From contig JAATGW010000744.1 of the NCBI GenBank assembly GCA_015654495.1, positions 1 to 8,236 on the forward strand: a DNA stretch of 8,236 bases. Reading direction: 5' to 3'. The notes beneath the pieces were generated by a model, which saw nothing but the letters and a program-made list of their open reading frames with translations, did not search any database and was not told the origin of the DNA. Origin of the DNA: Chitinophagales bacterium (GTDB taxonomy: Bacteria; Bacteroidota; Bacteroidia; Chitinophagales; Chitinophagaceae). The number at the start of each line of letters is the position of its first letter. Position 1 is the first letter of the stretch. The position numbers were made by a program, and so were the translations under genes. Positions 1 to 6,804 of this stretch are shown here, in pieces.

Positions 1-1992
1 CTGGATGCATGGTTTATCAGGACCACGGCACTGAAGGATCGCATGGTCGACCTGAATAAAACCATCAACTGGAAACCTAAATCAACCGGTGAGGGTAGGT
101 TTGGAAACTGGCTTGAGAATATGGTCGACTGGAATCTGAGCCGTAGTCGTTTCTGGGGGACACCTTTGCCCATATGGAGAACGGAAGATGGAGAAGAAGA
201 AAAATGTATAGGATCTATTGAAGAATTAAATGCTGAAATCAGGAAGGCGGGTGAAACACTTGGTGGAGATATTAATAAGCATTATCTGCATGAAGGTATA
301 CTGGATCTGCATAAACCCTATGTTGACGATATTGTATTGGTGAGTGCTAAAGGCTTGCCGATGAAAAGAGTTCCGGATCTTATTGATGTCTGGTTTGACA
401 GTGGTGCGATGCCATATGCCCAGTGGCATTTTCCTTTTGAGAACAGGGATATGGTAAGTCCTGAAAAAGGTGAAGCAAAAGCATTTCCTGCGGATTTTAT
501 TGCTGAAGGTGTTGATCAGACCCGTGGCTGGTTCTACACGCTTCATGTACTTGCTGTAATGCTTTTCGACAGCGTCGCATATAAATCTGTTGTTTCCAAT
601 GGTCTTGTACTTGATAAGGACGGAAACAAAATGAGCAAGCGTTTGGGCAATGTTGTAGATCCGTTCAAGACGATTAATCAGTTTGGGGCGGATGCCACGC
701 GCTGGTACCTGGTTACAAATGCATCTCCCTGGGAAAATATGAAATTTGATGTGGAGGGAATCCGTGAAGTTCAGCGGAAATTCTTTGGTACAATTTACAA
801 TACGTATCAGTTTTTTGCTCTTTATGCAAATGTTGATGGGTTCGCTTTTAAAGAAGCTTATATCCCGATCGGGGAAAGGCCGGAAATTGATCGCTGGGTA
901 TTATCAAGCCTCCACTCGCTGGTAAAAAAGGTCACTCTTTATATGAATGACTACGAACCCACACTGGCAGGCAGGGCAATAGAATATTTCACAGATGAGC
1001 AGCTTAGCAACTGGTATGTTCGTTTGTGCAGGCGGAGATTCTGGAAAGGTGAATATGAAAAAGATAAAATAGCTGCATACCAGACTTTATATGAATGCCT
1101 GGAAACACTTATGCGGTTAATTGCACCGGTGTCTCCTTTCTTTTCTGATTTTATTTACCGTGCACTTGATAAAGTGACGGGCCGGTTAGGAGCTGAATCG
1201 GTTCACCATACAGATTTTCCGGTGGAGAGCCAGTCGATTATTGATCCGGAACTTGAAGAGAGAATGAGCATGGCCCAGGATGCGTCTTCACTGATACTGT
1301 CGATACGCAAAAAAGTGAATATCCGCGTACGCCAGCCGTTGCAGAAGGCATTGATCCCGGTGAATAACACTCACATGCTGGAACAATTGAAAAAAGTGGA
1401 AGATCTGATCAAAGCTGAAGTGAATGTAAAGGAATTGGAATATCTTTCCGGCAATAACGATTTTATCCGCAAAAAGGTTAAGCCGAATTTTGTTGCTCTT
1501 GGTAAGAAATTAGGTGCGAAAATGAAGAAGGTAGCATCGGCAATTGGCTCTTTTACACAGGAAGATATTAAAAAACTTGAGCTTACTGGCGAATATCAGC
1601 TGATGGTTGATGGTGAATCTATCATCATCCGGTCAGACGAAGTAGATATTCAAAGCGAAGATGTGCCGGGCTGGATGGTTGCTTCCAGAAATTCTCTTAC
1701 AGTAGCACTTGATATAAAAGTTAGCGCGGAGCTCGAAAAAGAAGGGAATGCGCGTGAATTGGTAAACCGGATACAAAAGATCAGGAAAGATCAGGGGTAT
1801 GAACTCACGGACAGGATTAATGTTAAGGTTAGCGGTGATGAAAAACTGATTCCGGCTATTACACAATTTAATAACTATATTTGCGCCGAAATTTTAGCAG
1901 ATACGCTTGAGTTGGTACCTGAAATTTCGGATGGTACTGAAATTGAAGTGAATGATTTTCAGCTCAAAGTGTTAGTTTCAAAAAAAGGGTAA
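1..1992 (+). CDS. ileS: Isoleucyl-tRNA synthetase, C-terminal 663 residues (5' end outside window)
   Basis: Cytoplasmic class I aminoacyl-tRNA synthetase that charges tRNA-Ile with isoleucine. The frame is open from base 1, so the gene begins upstream; the ATG at 43 is internal. Counting from base 1, visible landmarks are WFDSG at residues 131-135, EGVDQTRGW at 169-177 and the catalytic KMSKR loop at 210-214 (bases 628-642). The helical anticodon-binding domain follows, including RVRQPL at 442-447. The C-terminus has the EGNAREL block (581-587) followed by a charged helix, as in the DUF5915-type tail of eukaryote-like IleRS. No Cys-rich C-terminal zinc finger of the E. coli type is seen. The N-terminal HIGH motif and most of the editing domain lie outside the window. 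The gene ends with TAA 7 nt before the DksA-like gene, so the two are probably co-transcribed. Identity is secure; the subtype assignment is inference. Confidence 0.97.
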   Translation: MDAWFIRTTALKDRMVDLNKTINWKPKSTGEGRFGNWLENMVDWNLSRSRFWGTPLPIWRTEDGEEEKCIGSIEELNAEIRKAGETLGGDINKHYLHEGILDLHKPYVDDIVLVSAKGLPMKRVPDLIDVWFDSGAMPYAQWHFPFENRDMVSPEKGEAKAFPADFIAEGVDQTRGWFYTLHVLAVMLFDSVAYKSVVSNGLVLDKDGNKMSKRLGNVVDPFKTINQFGADATRWYLVTNASPWENMKFDVEGIREVQRKFFGTIYNTYQFFALYANVDGFAFKEAYIPIGERPEIDRWVLSSLHSLVKKVTLYMNDYEPTLAGRAIEYFTDEQLSNWYVRLCRRRFWKGEYEKDKIAAYQTLYECLETLMRLIAPVSPFFSDFIYRALDKVTGRLGAESVHHTDFPVESQSIIDPELEERMSMAQDASSLILSIRKKVNIRVRQPLQKALIPVNNTHMLEQLKKVEDLIKAEVNVKELEYLSGNNDFIRKKVKPNFVALGKKLGAKMKKVASAIGSFTQEDIKKLELTGEYQLMVDGESIIIRSDEVDIQSEDVPGWMVASRNSLTVALDIKVSAELEKEGNARELVNRIQKIRKDQGYELTDRINVKVSGDEKLIPAITQFNNYICAEILADTLELVPEISDGTEIEVNDFQLKVLVSKKG

Positions 1993-1999
1993 TCAATTT

Positions 2000-2917
2000 A
2001 TGCCAACAAAAAAGAAAGCTGCGCCGAAGGTGGCCAAGCCAGCAAAAAAAGCTGTGAAACCTGCTCCTAAAAAAGCGGCTCCGAAAAAACCTGAGCCGGC
2101 CAAGGTTAAAAAGGCAGCTAAACCTGCGCCCAAACCCCCTGTTAAAAAAGCGGCTCCGGCAAAGCCTGCGCCAAAACCCGTTGCTAAAGCAGCTCCGGTA
2201 AAAGCAGCCCCGCATAAAGATGATAAGCATCCGGTAAAACCGGCGGTTGCGCATAAAGAAGAAAAAGCCACCACTATTAAACACCCGGCGCCCGCTCCAG
2301 CCGTTAAAAAACCAGCTGAAGTGAGTAAACCACAGCCTAAGAAAACCGAAGAAGAACAGAAGCCCGTAAATAAACTTGCAGAAATCCGGAAAGTCATAAA
2401 GACACAGGAAGCAAAAAAACCTGCAAAACCTGTGGTTATGCCAAAGATCAATGCAACAACATCACGTAAATACGAACCCGAATTTACCAGATCGGTTTTA
2501 GATCAGCCATCTGTTGAAAACACTGGACCTACTATGAGATATAGCGACGCTGAGTTAACGGAATTCAGAGAATTGATTGCAAGAAAGTTAGATGCCGCAA
2601 AAAAAGAATTGTCCTATCTCCATGGGTTGATTACCCGTAAAGATGAAATGAGCGGAGATGAAACAGATAACCGCTACATGACAATGGAAGATGGCAGTTT
2701 AAGTATGGAGCGGGAACAGCTGAGCCAGATGGCCAGCCGTCAGATCGACTTTATCGATAAGCTCGAAAAAGCACTCATCAGAATCGAAAATAAGACCTAT
2801 GGCATTTGCCGGGTTACAGGAAAATTAATTGATAAAGCACGTCTTCGTGCTGTTCCTCACGCAACACTTAGTATCGAAGCTAAGATGGGGATGTCGAGGA
2901 ATCCTAATGTACAGTAG
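2000..2917 (+). CDS. DksA/TraR-like protein with Lys/Ala/Pro-rich N-terminal tail
   Basis: A 305-residue protein in two parts. Residues 1 to about 147 are low-complexity Lys, Ala and Pro (KKAAPK and PAPKP type repeats), like histone H1 tails and predicted to be disordered and DNA-binding. Residues about 177-298 resemble DksA: a helical hairpin, a tip with D220 and D223 matching the spacing of the DksA DxxD acidic pair, then the YGIC segment and the region that is a C4 zinc finger in E. coli DksA. Only the first ligand remains (C270); the equivalent positions are T273, S291 and A294, so zinc binding is unlikely. E. coli DksA (151 residues) binds the RNA polymerase secondary channel and works with ppGpp; whether this protein does so is inference. 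The ATG lies 7 nt after the ileS stop with only a weak AAAGGG upstream. The TAG stop lies within the repeat element that follows. It could act more as a nucleoid protein than as a transcription factor. Confidence 0.88.
   Translation: MPTKKKAAPKVAKPAKKAVKPAPKKAAPKKPEPAKVKKAAKPAPKPPVKKAAPAKPAPKPVAKAAPVKAAPHKDDKHPVKPAVAHKEEKATTIKHPAPAPAVKKPAEVSKPQPKKTEEEQKPVNKLAEIRKVIKTQEAKKPAKPVVMPKINATTSRKYEPEFTRSVLDQPSVENTGPTMRYSDAELTEFRELIARKLDAAKKELSYLHGLITRKDEMSGDETDNRYMTMEDGSLSMEREQLSQMASRQIDFIDKLEKALIRIENKTYGICRVTGKLIDKARLRAVPHATLSIEAKMGMSRNPNVQ
2009..2440 (+). repeat. Degenerate coding repeats for the Lys/Ala/Pro tail
   Basis: The first half of the DksA-like gene is built from short degenerate in-frame repeats rich in AAA, GCN and CCN codons. 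The clearest exact pair is TAAAAAAGCGGCTCCG at 2068-2083 and 2143-2158, offset by 75 nt (25 codons). Such DNA can expand or contract by slippage or unequal recombination, so tail length may differ between strains. The limits given are approximate and follow amino-acid composition, not a sharp boundary. Confidence 0.6.
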
Positions 2918-3098
2918 TCATTAGTCTGGAGATTGGAGTCAGGAGTCGGAACTCAGGCAGGAGATGGGAGGCAGGAGAAGTCTGGAGTCTTTTAGTCTCG
3001 AGTCTGGAGTCTGATGCCTTTAGTTAGTAGTTGAAGTTTTAAAGGGCTGTTGACTACAGACTCCCGACCACAGACTCCCGATTCCCGACTAATTAACA
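2862..3098. repeat. Tandem duplication, copy 1 (dksA-like gene tail plus intergenic element)
   Basis: First copy of a roughly 230-nt direct duplication. It starts inside the 3' end of the DksA-like gene and continues through non-coding sequence. Two blocks are identical to copy 2: 2907-2949 (matching 3143-3185, 43 nt) and 3014-3055 (matching 3242-3283, 42 nt). The parts between differ by substitutions and indels, giving an offset that falls from 237 to 228 nt. Within the copy, GGAGTC occurs four times on the + strand (2935, 2942, 2984, 3006) before the conserved core, and GACTCC twice after it (3059, 3073), so the two flanks can pair as an imperfect hairpin. No ORF or RNA gene is recognisable in the non-coding part. 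Confidence 0.9.
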
Positions 3099-3153
3099 CA
3101 ACATTTAGCATCAAAGCCAAGATGGGATGTCAGGGAATCCTGATGTACAGTAG
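3099..3153 (+). pseudogene. Decayed duplicate of the 3' end of the DksA-like gene
   Basis: This segment repeats the last 18 or so codons of the DksA-like gene (2862-2917), including its TAG stop (3151-3153). Compared with the intact gene over 2862-2906, it shows seven substitutions, all transitions, and one missing G that breaks the frame. Several changes are silent and others alter residues (for example Leu to Phe and Glu to Lys). It has no start of its own and is a fragment carried along by the duplication, not a functional gene. Confidence 0.85.
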
Positions 3154-3312
3154 TCATTAGTCTGGAGATTGGAGTCAGGAGTCGGGAGACAGAATTCAGG
3201 CAAGAGAAGTCTGGAGTCATTAGTCTGGAGCCTGGAGTCTAATGCCTTTAGTTAGTAGTTGAAGTTTTAAAGGGCTGTTGACTCCCGACTACAGACTCCC
3301 GACTCCCGACTA
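3099..3312. repeat. Tandem duplication, copy 2, ending on the ABC gene stop codon
   Basis: Second copy of the duplication. It begins with a decayed duplicate of the DksA-like gene tail, then four GGAGTC hexamers on the + strand (3171, 3178, 3213, 3234), the 42-nt core (3242-3283) and three GACTCC hexamers (3280, 3294, 3301). The outer arms 3158-3190 and 3280-3312 are inverted repeats matching at 26 of 33 positions, around an 89-nt loop. The right arm ends exactly on the stop codon of the convergent ABC gene (3310-3312). A transcript from either strand could fold into a long stem, so a bidirectional terminator role between the converging genes is plausible. There is no U-tract, so this is inference. 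Together with copy 1 it occupies the whole 392-nt gap between the two genes. Confidence 0.88.
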
Positions 3313-5127
3313 CTTAACTTCCTGCATCTCCACAAGCCGGGTATAAAATCCATTCTGCTTCATGAGTTCTTCATGCCTGCCTCTTTCCACTATTTCGCCT
3401 TTCTGAAGAACGATAATTTCGTCGGCATGCCTTACTGTCGAAAGCCGATGGGCTATTACGATACTGGTGCGGTCCTGCATCAGATGGTTAATGGCATCCT
3501 GAACCAGTTTTTCGCTTTCGGTATCCAGTGAAGATGTTGCTTCATCCAGGATCAGAATCGGCGGATTTTTCAACACTGCACGCGCTATTGTAAGTCTTTG
3601 TTTTTCGCCTCCGCTCAACCTGGCTCCGCGATCGCCCACATTCGACTGATAGCCACCTTCTTTCTGAATAATAAACTGATGCGCATTGGCAATTCCTGCG
3701 GCCTGTTCAATCTGTTCCGCCGGCGCAGAATCATTTCCAAGCGCAATATTCGCAGCGATACTTTCATTAAAAAGAATCGGCTCCTGGGTAACAATTCCCA
3801 TGAGGTTACGCAGATCCTTAACCGAATATTCCCTTATATCATGGCCATCGAGTAATACAGAGCCTGAGCTTACATCATGAAACCGCGGAATTAGATCCGC
3901 CAGCGTTGATTTTCCGCTTCCTGAAGAACCCACCAGGGCAAGTGTTTTTCCTTTCTCCACAACCAGACTTATATTTTTCAGCACTAACACATCTCCGTAG
4001 GCGAAGTTTACATTTTTCATTTCAATCCGTTGATTGAAGCTCTCCAGTTTTCTGGGATGTTCAGGTTCCCTGATTGTTTCCTGCTGGGTGATCAGTTCCT
4101 GTATGCGTTCCACACTTGCCGCTCCTTTACGTATGTTATAAGATGCAGTGGTTAAGGCTTTCAGAGGATTAATTATCTGAGTGAAGATCGCAATATAGGC
4201 GAGGAAGTCCGGCCCGTTCAGGAAGTTTTCACGCAACACCAGTCTTCCGCCATAAAAAAGTACGCAGCACACTGCAAGTAATCCCAATGTTTCAGAAACA
4301 GGAGATGCAAGATCTCTTCTCCGGTTTGCTTTATTTTTTATGGTATATAATTCGAAATTTTCCTTTTTAAATTTTCTCAGTTGCTGACCTTCAGCATTAA
4401 AAGCTTTCACAACCCTTATACCTCCTAATGTTTCTTCAATTGTACTGAGAATATCTCCAAGTTTAGACTGCACTTTTCCCGAAACTTTTTTCAGTGACCT
4501 TCCGACCCGCCCGATGATCAATCCGGAAACAGGAAGGAAAATGAGCAGGAACAAAGACAGTTGAGGGCTGAGGCTGATCATTGCTATCAGATACAGAATA
4601 ATAATAACAGGCTCCCTGAAAAAAGATTCAAGAAAGCTGATGGTAGAATATTCAACATCCTGAAGATCATTGGTGAGTTTACTCATGATATCACCCTTTC
4701 TTTGCTCATTAAAAAACCCAACGGGCAGCTGAAGAATTTTATGATACATATCATCCCGCATATCGTTAATTATACGGTTACGTATCGGCGTTAGCACATA
4801 CATTGAGAGATAAAGGAAGAGATTTTTTAACAGGATTGCTGCCAGCACTATCAGGCATAAAACGTCTAATGCTTTTACTTTGCCTTCATCTGTTTGATTG
4901 AGCCTGGTCAGAAATGCATAGAACCGGTCAGTTACAGCTCCCAGACTGAATTTCGATGTCATTATCTTATTATCCTGCTGTACACCAAAGATTAATGCCA
5001 GAAAAGGTGCCAGCAGTGTAAGCGAGACAAGTGAAAAGAATGCTGAGAGCAGGTTCAGGCTGAAATACAGCACAACAAGTCGCGGGTATTTACTGACATA
5101 TCTGAAAATAGTTTGTAAACTCTTCAT
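3310..5127 (-). CDS. MsbA-type ABC exporter (fused membrane and ATPase domains)
   Basis: A 605-residue half-transporter of the inner membrane that should act as a homodimer. Residues 1 to about 330 form the exporter membrane domain with hydrophobic stretches near 18-47, 88-110, 171-207, 277-298 and 305-322. The ATPase domain has Walker A GSSGSGKST (400-408), Q-loop Q448, signature LSGGEKQ (504-510), Walker B ILILDEA with catalytic E529, D-loop SSLD (532-535) and H-loop H560, so all catalytic elements are intact. Length and architecture fit the MsbA lipid A flippase family, but related exporters of lipids, peptides or drugs look the same and the substrate cannot be read from sequence. The gene stands alone, convergent to the DksA-like gene and divergent from rbfA. 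No Shine-Dalgarno precedes the ATG; a -7 element lies 30 nt upstream. Its TAG stop is the outer end of the repeat element. Confidence 0.93.
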   Translation of the reverse strand: MKSLQTIFRYVSKYPRLVVLYFSLNLLSAFFSLVSLTLLAPFLALIFGVQQDNKIMTSKFSLGAVTDRFYAFLTRLNQTDEGKVKALDVLCLIVLAAILLKNLFLYLSMYVLTPIRNRIINDMRDDMYHKILQLPVGFFNEQRKGDIMSKLTNDLQDVEYSTISFLESFFREPVIIILYLIAMISLSPQLSLFLLIFLPVSGLIIGRVGRSLKKVSGKVQSKLGDILSTIEETLGGIRVVKAFNAEGQQLRKFKKENFELYTIKNKANRRRDLASPVSETLGLLAVCCVLFYGGRLVLRENFLNGPDFLAYIAIFTQIINPLKALTTASYNIRKGAASVERIQELITQQETIREPEHPRKLESFNQRIEMKNVNFAYGDVLVLKNISLVVEKGKTLALVGSSGSGKSTLADLIPRFHDVSSGSVLLDGHDIREYSVKDLRNLMGIVTQEPILFNESIAANIALGNDSAPAEQIEQAAGIANAHQFIIQKEGGYQSNVGDRGARLSGGEKQRLTIARAVLKNPPILILDEATSSLDTESEKLVQDAINHLMQDRTSIVIAHRLSTVRHADEIIVLQKGEIVERGRHEELMKQNGFYTRLVEMQEVK

Positions 5128-5157
5128 TCAGGAGCAGGCTTATTCTTCAGGAAAGCG

Positions 5158-5187
5158 CAAAAGTAATTATTTTTACAGCCAACTAAA
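5158..5187 (-). promoter_or_regulatory. Candidate Bacteroidetes-type promoter for the ABC exporter
   Basis: On the minus strand TACTTTTG (5158-5165) fits the Bacteroidetes -7 consensus TAnnTTTG exactly and lies 30 nt upstream of the ABC ATG. A weak -33 candidate, TTTA (5184-5187), sits 18 nt further upstream; it matches TTTG at three of four positions. The consensus is established for Bacteroides and Flavobacterium; the assignment here is by sequence match alone. Confidence 0.55.
5168..5175 (+). promoter_or_regulatory. Weak candidate -7 element for rbfA
   Basis: TATTTTTA matches TAnnTTTG except at the last base and lies 21 nt before the rbfA ATG, implying a short leader. No convincing -33 element is seen at the expected distance. 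It sits only 2 nt from the opposing -7 element of the ABC gene, so the two divergent promoters would overlap and compete for polymerase. Confidence 0.3.
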
Positions 5188-5196
5188 GATTACTGT

Positions 5197-5559
5197 ATGC
5201 AGGAGGGTAAGAGACAAAAACAGGTTGCAGGCGTATTATTACATGAACTTAACGATGTTTTTCAACGCAATAGATTTAACATGCTGAACGGGGGGATGGT
5301 TTCCATTGCTGATGTTAAAGTAACCCCCGATCTTCTGGAAGCCAGGATTTACCTGAGCTTTTTTCAGATAGAAGACAAACAGGCTGCATTAAAACATATC
5401 GAAGACAAGAACTGGCTTGTAAAAAAAGAACTGGCAGACAGGGTGAAGCACCAGTTGCGTCGTATTCCTGAATTGAAATATTTCAACGACGAAACGCTGG
5501 ATCATGTGTTCAAAATGGAAGAATTGTTTAAAAAGATAAACGAAGAGAAAAAGCCCTGA
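5197..5559 (+). CDS. rbfA: Ribosome-binding factor A
   Basis: A 120-residue cytoplasmic protein that binds the immature 30S subunit and helps mature the 5' end region of 16S rRNA, also important in cold adaptation. The N-terminal KRQKQVAGVLLHEL helix, the SIADVKVTPDLLEARIYLSF strand region and the late RRIPELKYFNDETLDH segment match the family's KH-like fold pattern. Length is normal. The ATG at 5197 is the only reasonable start, since no other start codon precedes the conserved first helix. There is no upstream Shine-Dalgarno; an AGGAGGG lies just inside the gene at 5201-5207. The next gene begins 8 nt after the stop, so the two are probably co-transcribed. Confidence 0.95.
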   Translation: MQEGKRQKQVAGVLLHELNDVFQRNRFNMLNGGMVSIADVKVTPDLLEARIYLSFFQIEDKQAALKHIEDKNWLVKKELADRVKHQLRRIPELKYFNDETLDHVFKMEELFKKINEEKKP

Positions 5560-5567
5560 TTCCCTGC

Positions 5568-6788
5568 ATGTATTTCAGTTTCGCATGGAGATATTTTAAA
5601 GCAAAAAAATCAACGAATGCCATCAATATCATTTCGTGGGTTAGTGTTGTGGCAATTATTGTAGGAACTGCTTCACTGATTATCATTTTAAGTGCTTTCA
5701 ACGGATTTGAAAGTTTAGTAAAATCACTTTATTCCAGCTTTTACGCGGATATCCGTATCAGCGCTGCCAGGGGTAAGGTTATCTATCTTTCAGAAGAACA
5801 GCGGAAAAAGCTCGCTGTATGGCCCGGAATCAAAGCGGCTTCAGTTGTAGCAGAGGAAAATGCCATGCTTACTAACGGAGACATACATACGATCATTTCG
5901 ATCAAAGGCGTGGACAGCAATTACAGGTATATTTCAGGCGTTCCTGAAAAAATGATACGGGGCAACTTCAATCTTGGTACAGCTGAAGAACCACGTGCTG
6001 TAATGGGAGTTGGCATTGAGAATGCGATAGGAATATTAAGTGACAGAGCAATCACCCCGCTTACCGTTTACCTTCCAAAAAAAGTTCCTGCCGGCAGTAC
6101 AGATCCGCTTTCGTCACTCAGCCAGGGCCAGGTTCTGCCTTCGGGCAGTTTTGCAATACAATCGGAATTTGATAATAAGTATGTTATTACCAATATCGAT
6201 TTTCTTAAAACTTATCTGAATTATCAAAAGGATGAGTTTACCGCAATGGAATTTATGGTTTCCGATATCAGCCAGGAATCAGAAATCATTCGCGGCATGA
6301 AATCTTTTCTGGGCAAAGATTTCCTGGTACAAAACCGTTATGAACAGAACGAAAGTCTTTATTCAACTATAAGTCTGGAAAAGTGGGCTATCTATGGGAT
6401 TTTCTCGTTGATTTTACTTGTCGCTGCATTTAATATGATTGGAGCATTAAGCATGCTGGTGTTGGAAAAGAAAAAGGATATCCAGGTTTTGCAGGCGATG
6501 GGTGCTGAAAAAACAATGATACGGAAGATATTTCTTTGTGAAGGAATATTACTTGCAATTATTGGCGCGGGCGGTGGATTAATAATCGCTTTGATTCTTT
6601 ATTATCTTCAAACGCATTATAAACTGGTTCCCCTGCAGGGTCAATCCTTTCTGATTGATTATTATCCGGTAAAACTGGTTTTTACCGATATACTACTGGT
6701 TATAGTAACTGTGTTTCTGATCGGCTTGCTGGCTTCCTGGTTTCCCGCTGCCCGCGCTGCCAGGCAACCGTTCGAGCTCCGGAATTAA
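5568..6788 (+). CDS. LolC/LolE-type FtsX-domain ABC transporter permease
   Basis: A 406-residue inner-membrane protein with the LolC/LolE/MacB layout. There is one transmembrane helix near the N-terminus (about 21-44), a large periplasmic domain (about 45-270), then three helices (about 273-298, 321-347, 371-394) forming the FtsX domain. The cytoplasmic KKKDIQVLQAMGA segment (301-313) after the second helix is the typical coupling region for the LolD-type ATPase, and the WFPAARAARQ ending is also typical. In the Lol system such permeases extract lipoproteins from the inner membrane for transfer to LolA. No LolD ATPase is encoded in the window, so it must be supplied from elsewhere. The substrate is inferred from family only; an export role other than lipoprotein release is possible. 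It lies 8 nt behind rbfA and ends 16 nt before the convergent transketolase gene. Confidence 0.9.
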   Translation: MYFSFAWRYFKAKKSTNAINIISWVSVVAIIVGTASLIIILSAFNGFESLVKSLYSSFYADIRISAARGKVIYLSEEQRKKLAVWPGIKAASVVAEENAMLTNGDIHTIISIKGVDSNYRYISGVPEKMIRGNFNLGTAEEPRAVMGVGIENAIGILSDRAITPLTVYLPKKVPAGSTDPLSSLSQGQVLPSGSFAIQSEFDNKYVITNIDFLKTYLNYQKDEFTAMEFMVSDISQESEIIRGMKSFLGKDFLVQNRYEQNESLYSTISLEKWAIYGIFSLILLVAAFNMIGALSMLVLEKKKDIQVLQAMGAEKTMIRKIFLCEGILLAIIGAGGGLIIALILYYLQTHYKLVPLQGQSFLIDYYPVKLVFTDILLVIVTVFLIGLLASWFPAARAARQPFELRN

Positions 6789-6796
6789 ACGTTTAA
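6785..6796. other. Perfect 12-bp palindrome at the end of the permease gene
   Basis: TTAAACGTTTAA is a perfect palindrome overlapping the permease TAA stop and filling half of the 16-nt gap to the convergent transketolase stop. It has no loop and a low G+C stem, so it is weak as a terminator; a protein-binding site or chance are both possible. Confidence 0.3.
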
Positions 6797-6804
6797 CGTA
6801 AGAG

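Noticed and set aside
1964..2284. Minus-strand Arg/Phe-rich 106-residue reading frame
   Set aside because: Another shadow of the same biased coding region, with a composition that simply mirrors the lysine and alanine codons of the DksA-like tail.
1993..2451. Minus-strand 152-residue Gly/Ala/Phe-rich reading frame
   Set aside because: It is the antisense of the Lys/Ala/Pro-coding repeats; a biased codon set keeps the opposite strand free of stops. No family resemblance and no promoter.
2918..3309. CRISPR array or leader
   Set aside because: The hexamer repeats are irregularly spaced, inverted across a core and have no unique spacers of constant length; no cas gene is present.
3598..4794. 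Plus-strand short reading frames inside the ABC exporter gene
   Set aside because: They are antisense shadows of conserved ATPase and membrane segments.
6785..6796. Rho-independent terminator at the permease/transketolase junction
   Set aside because: The palindrome has no loop, is AT-rich apart from a central CG and is not followed by a U-tract.
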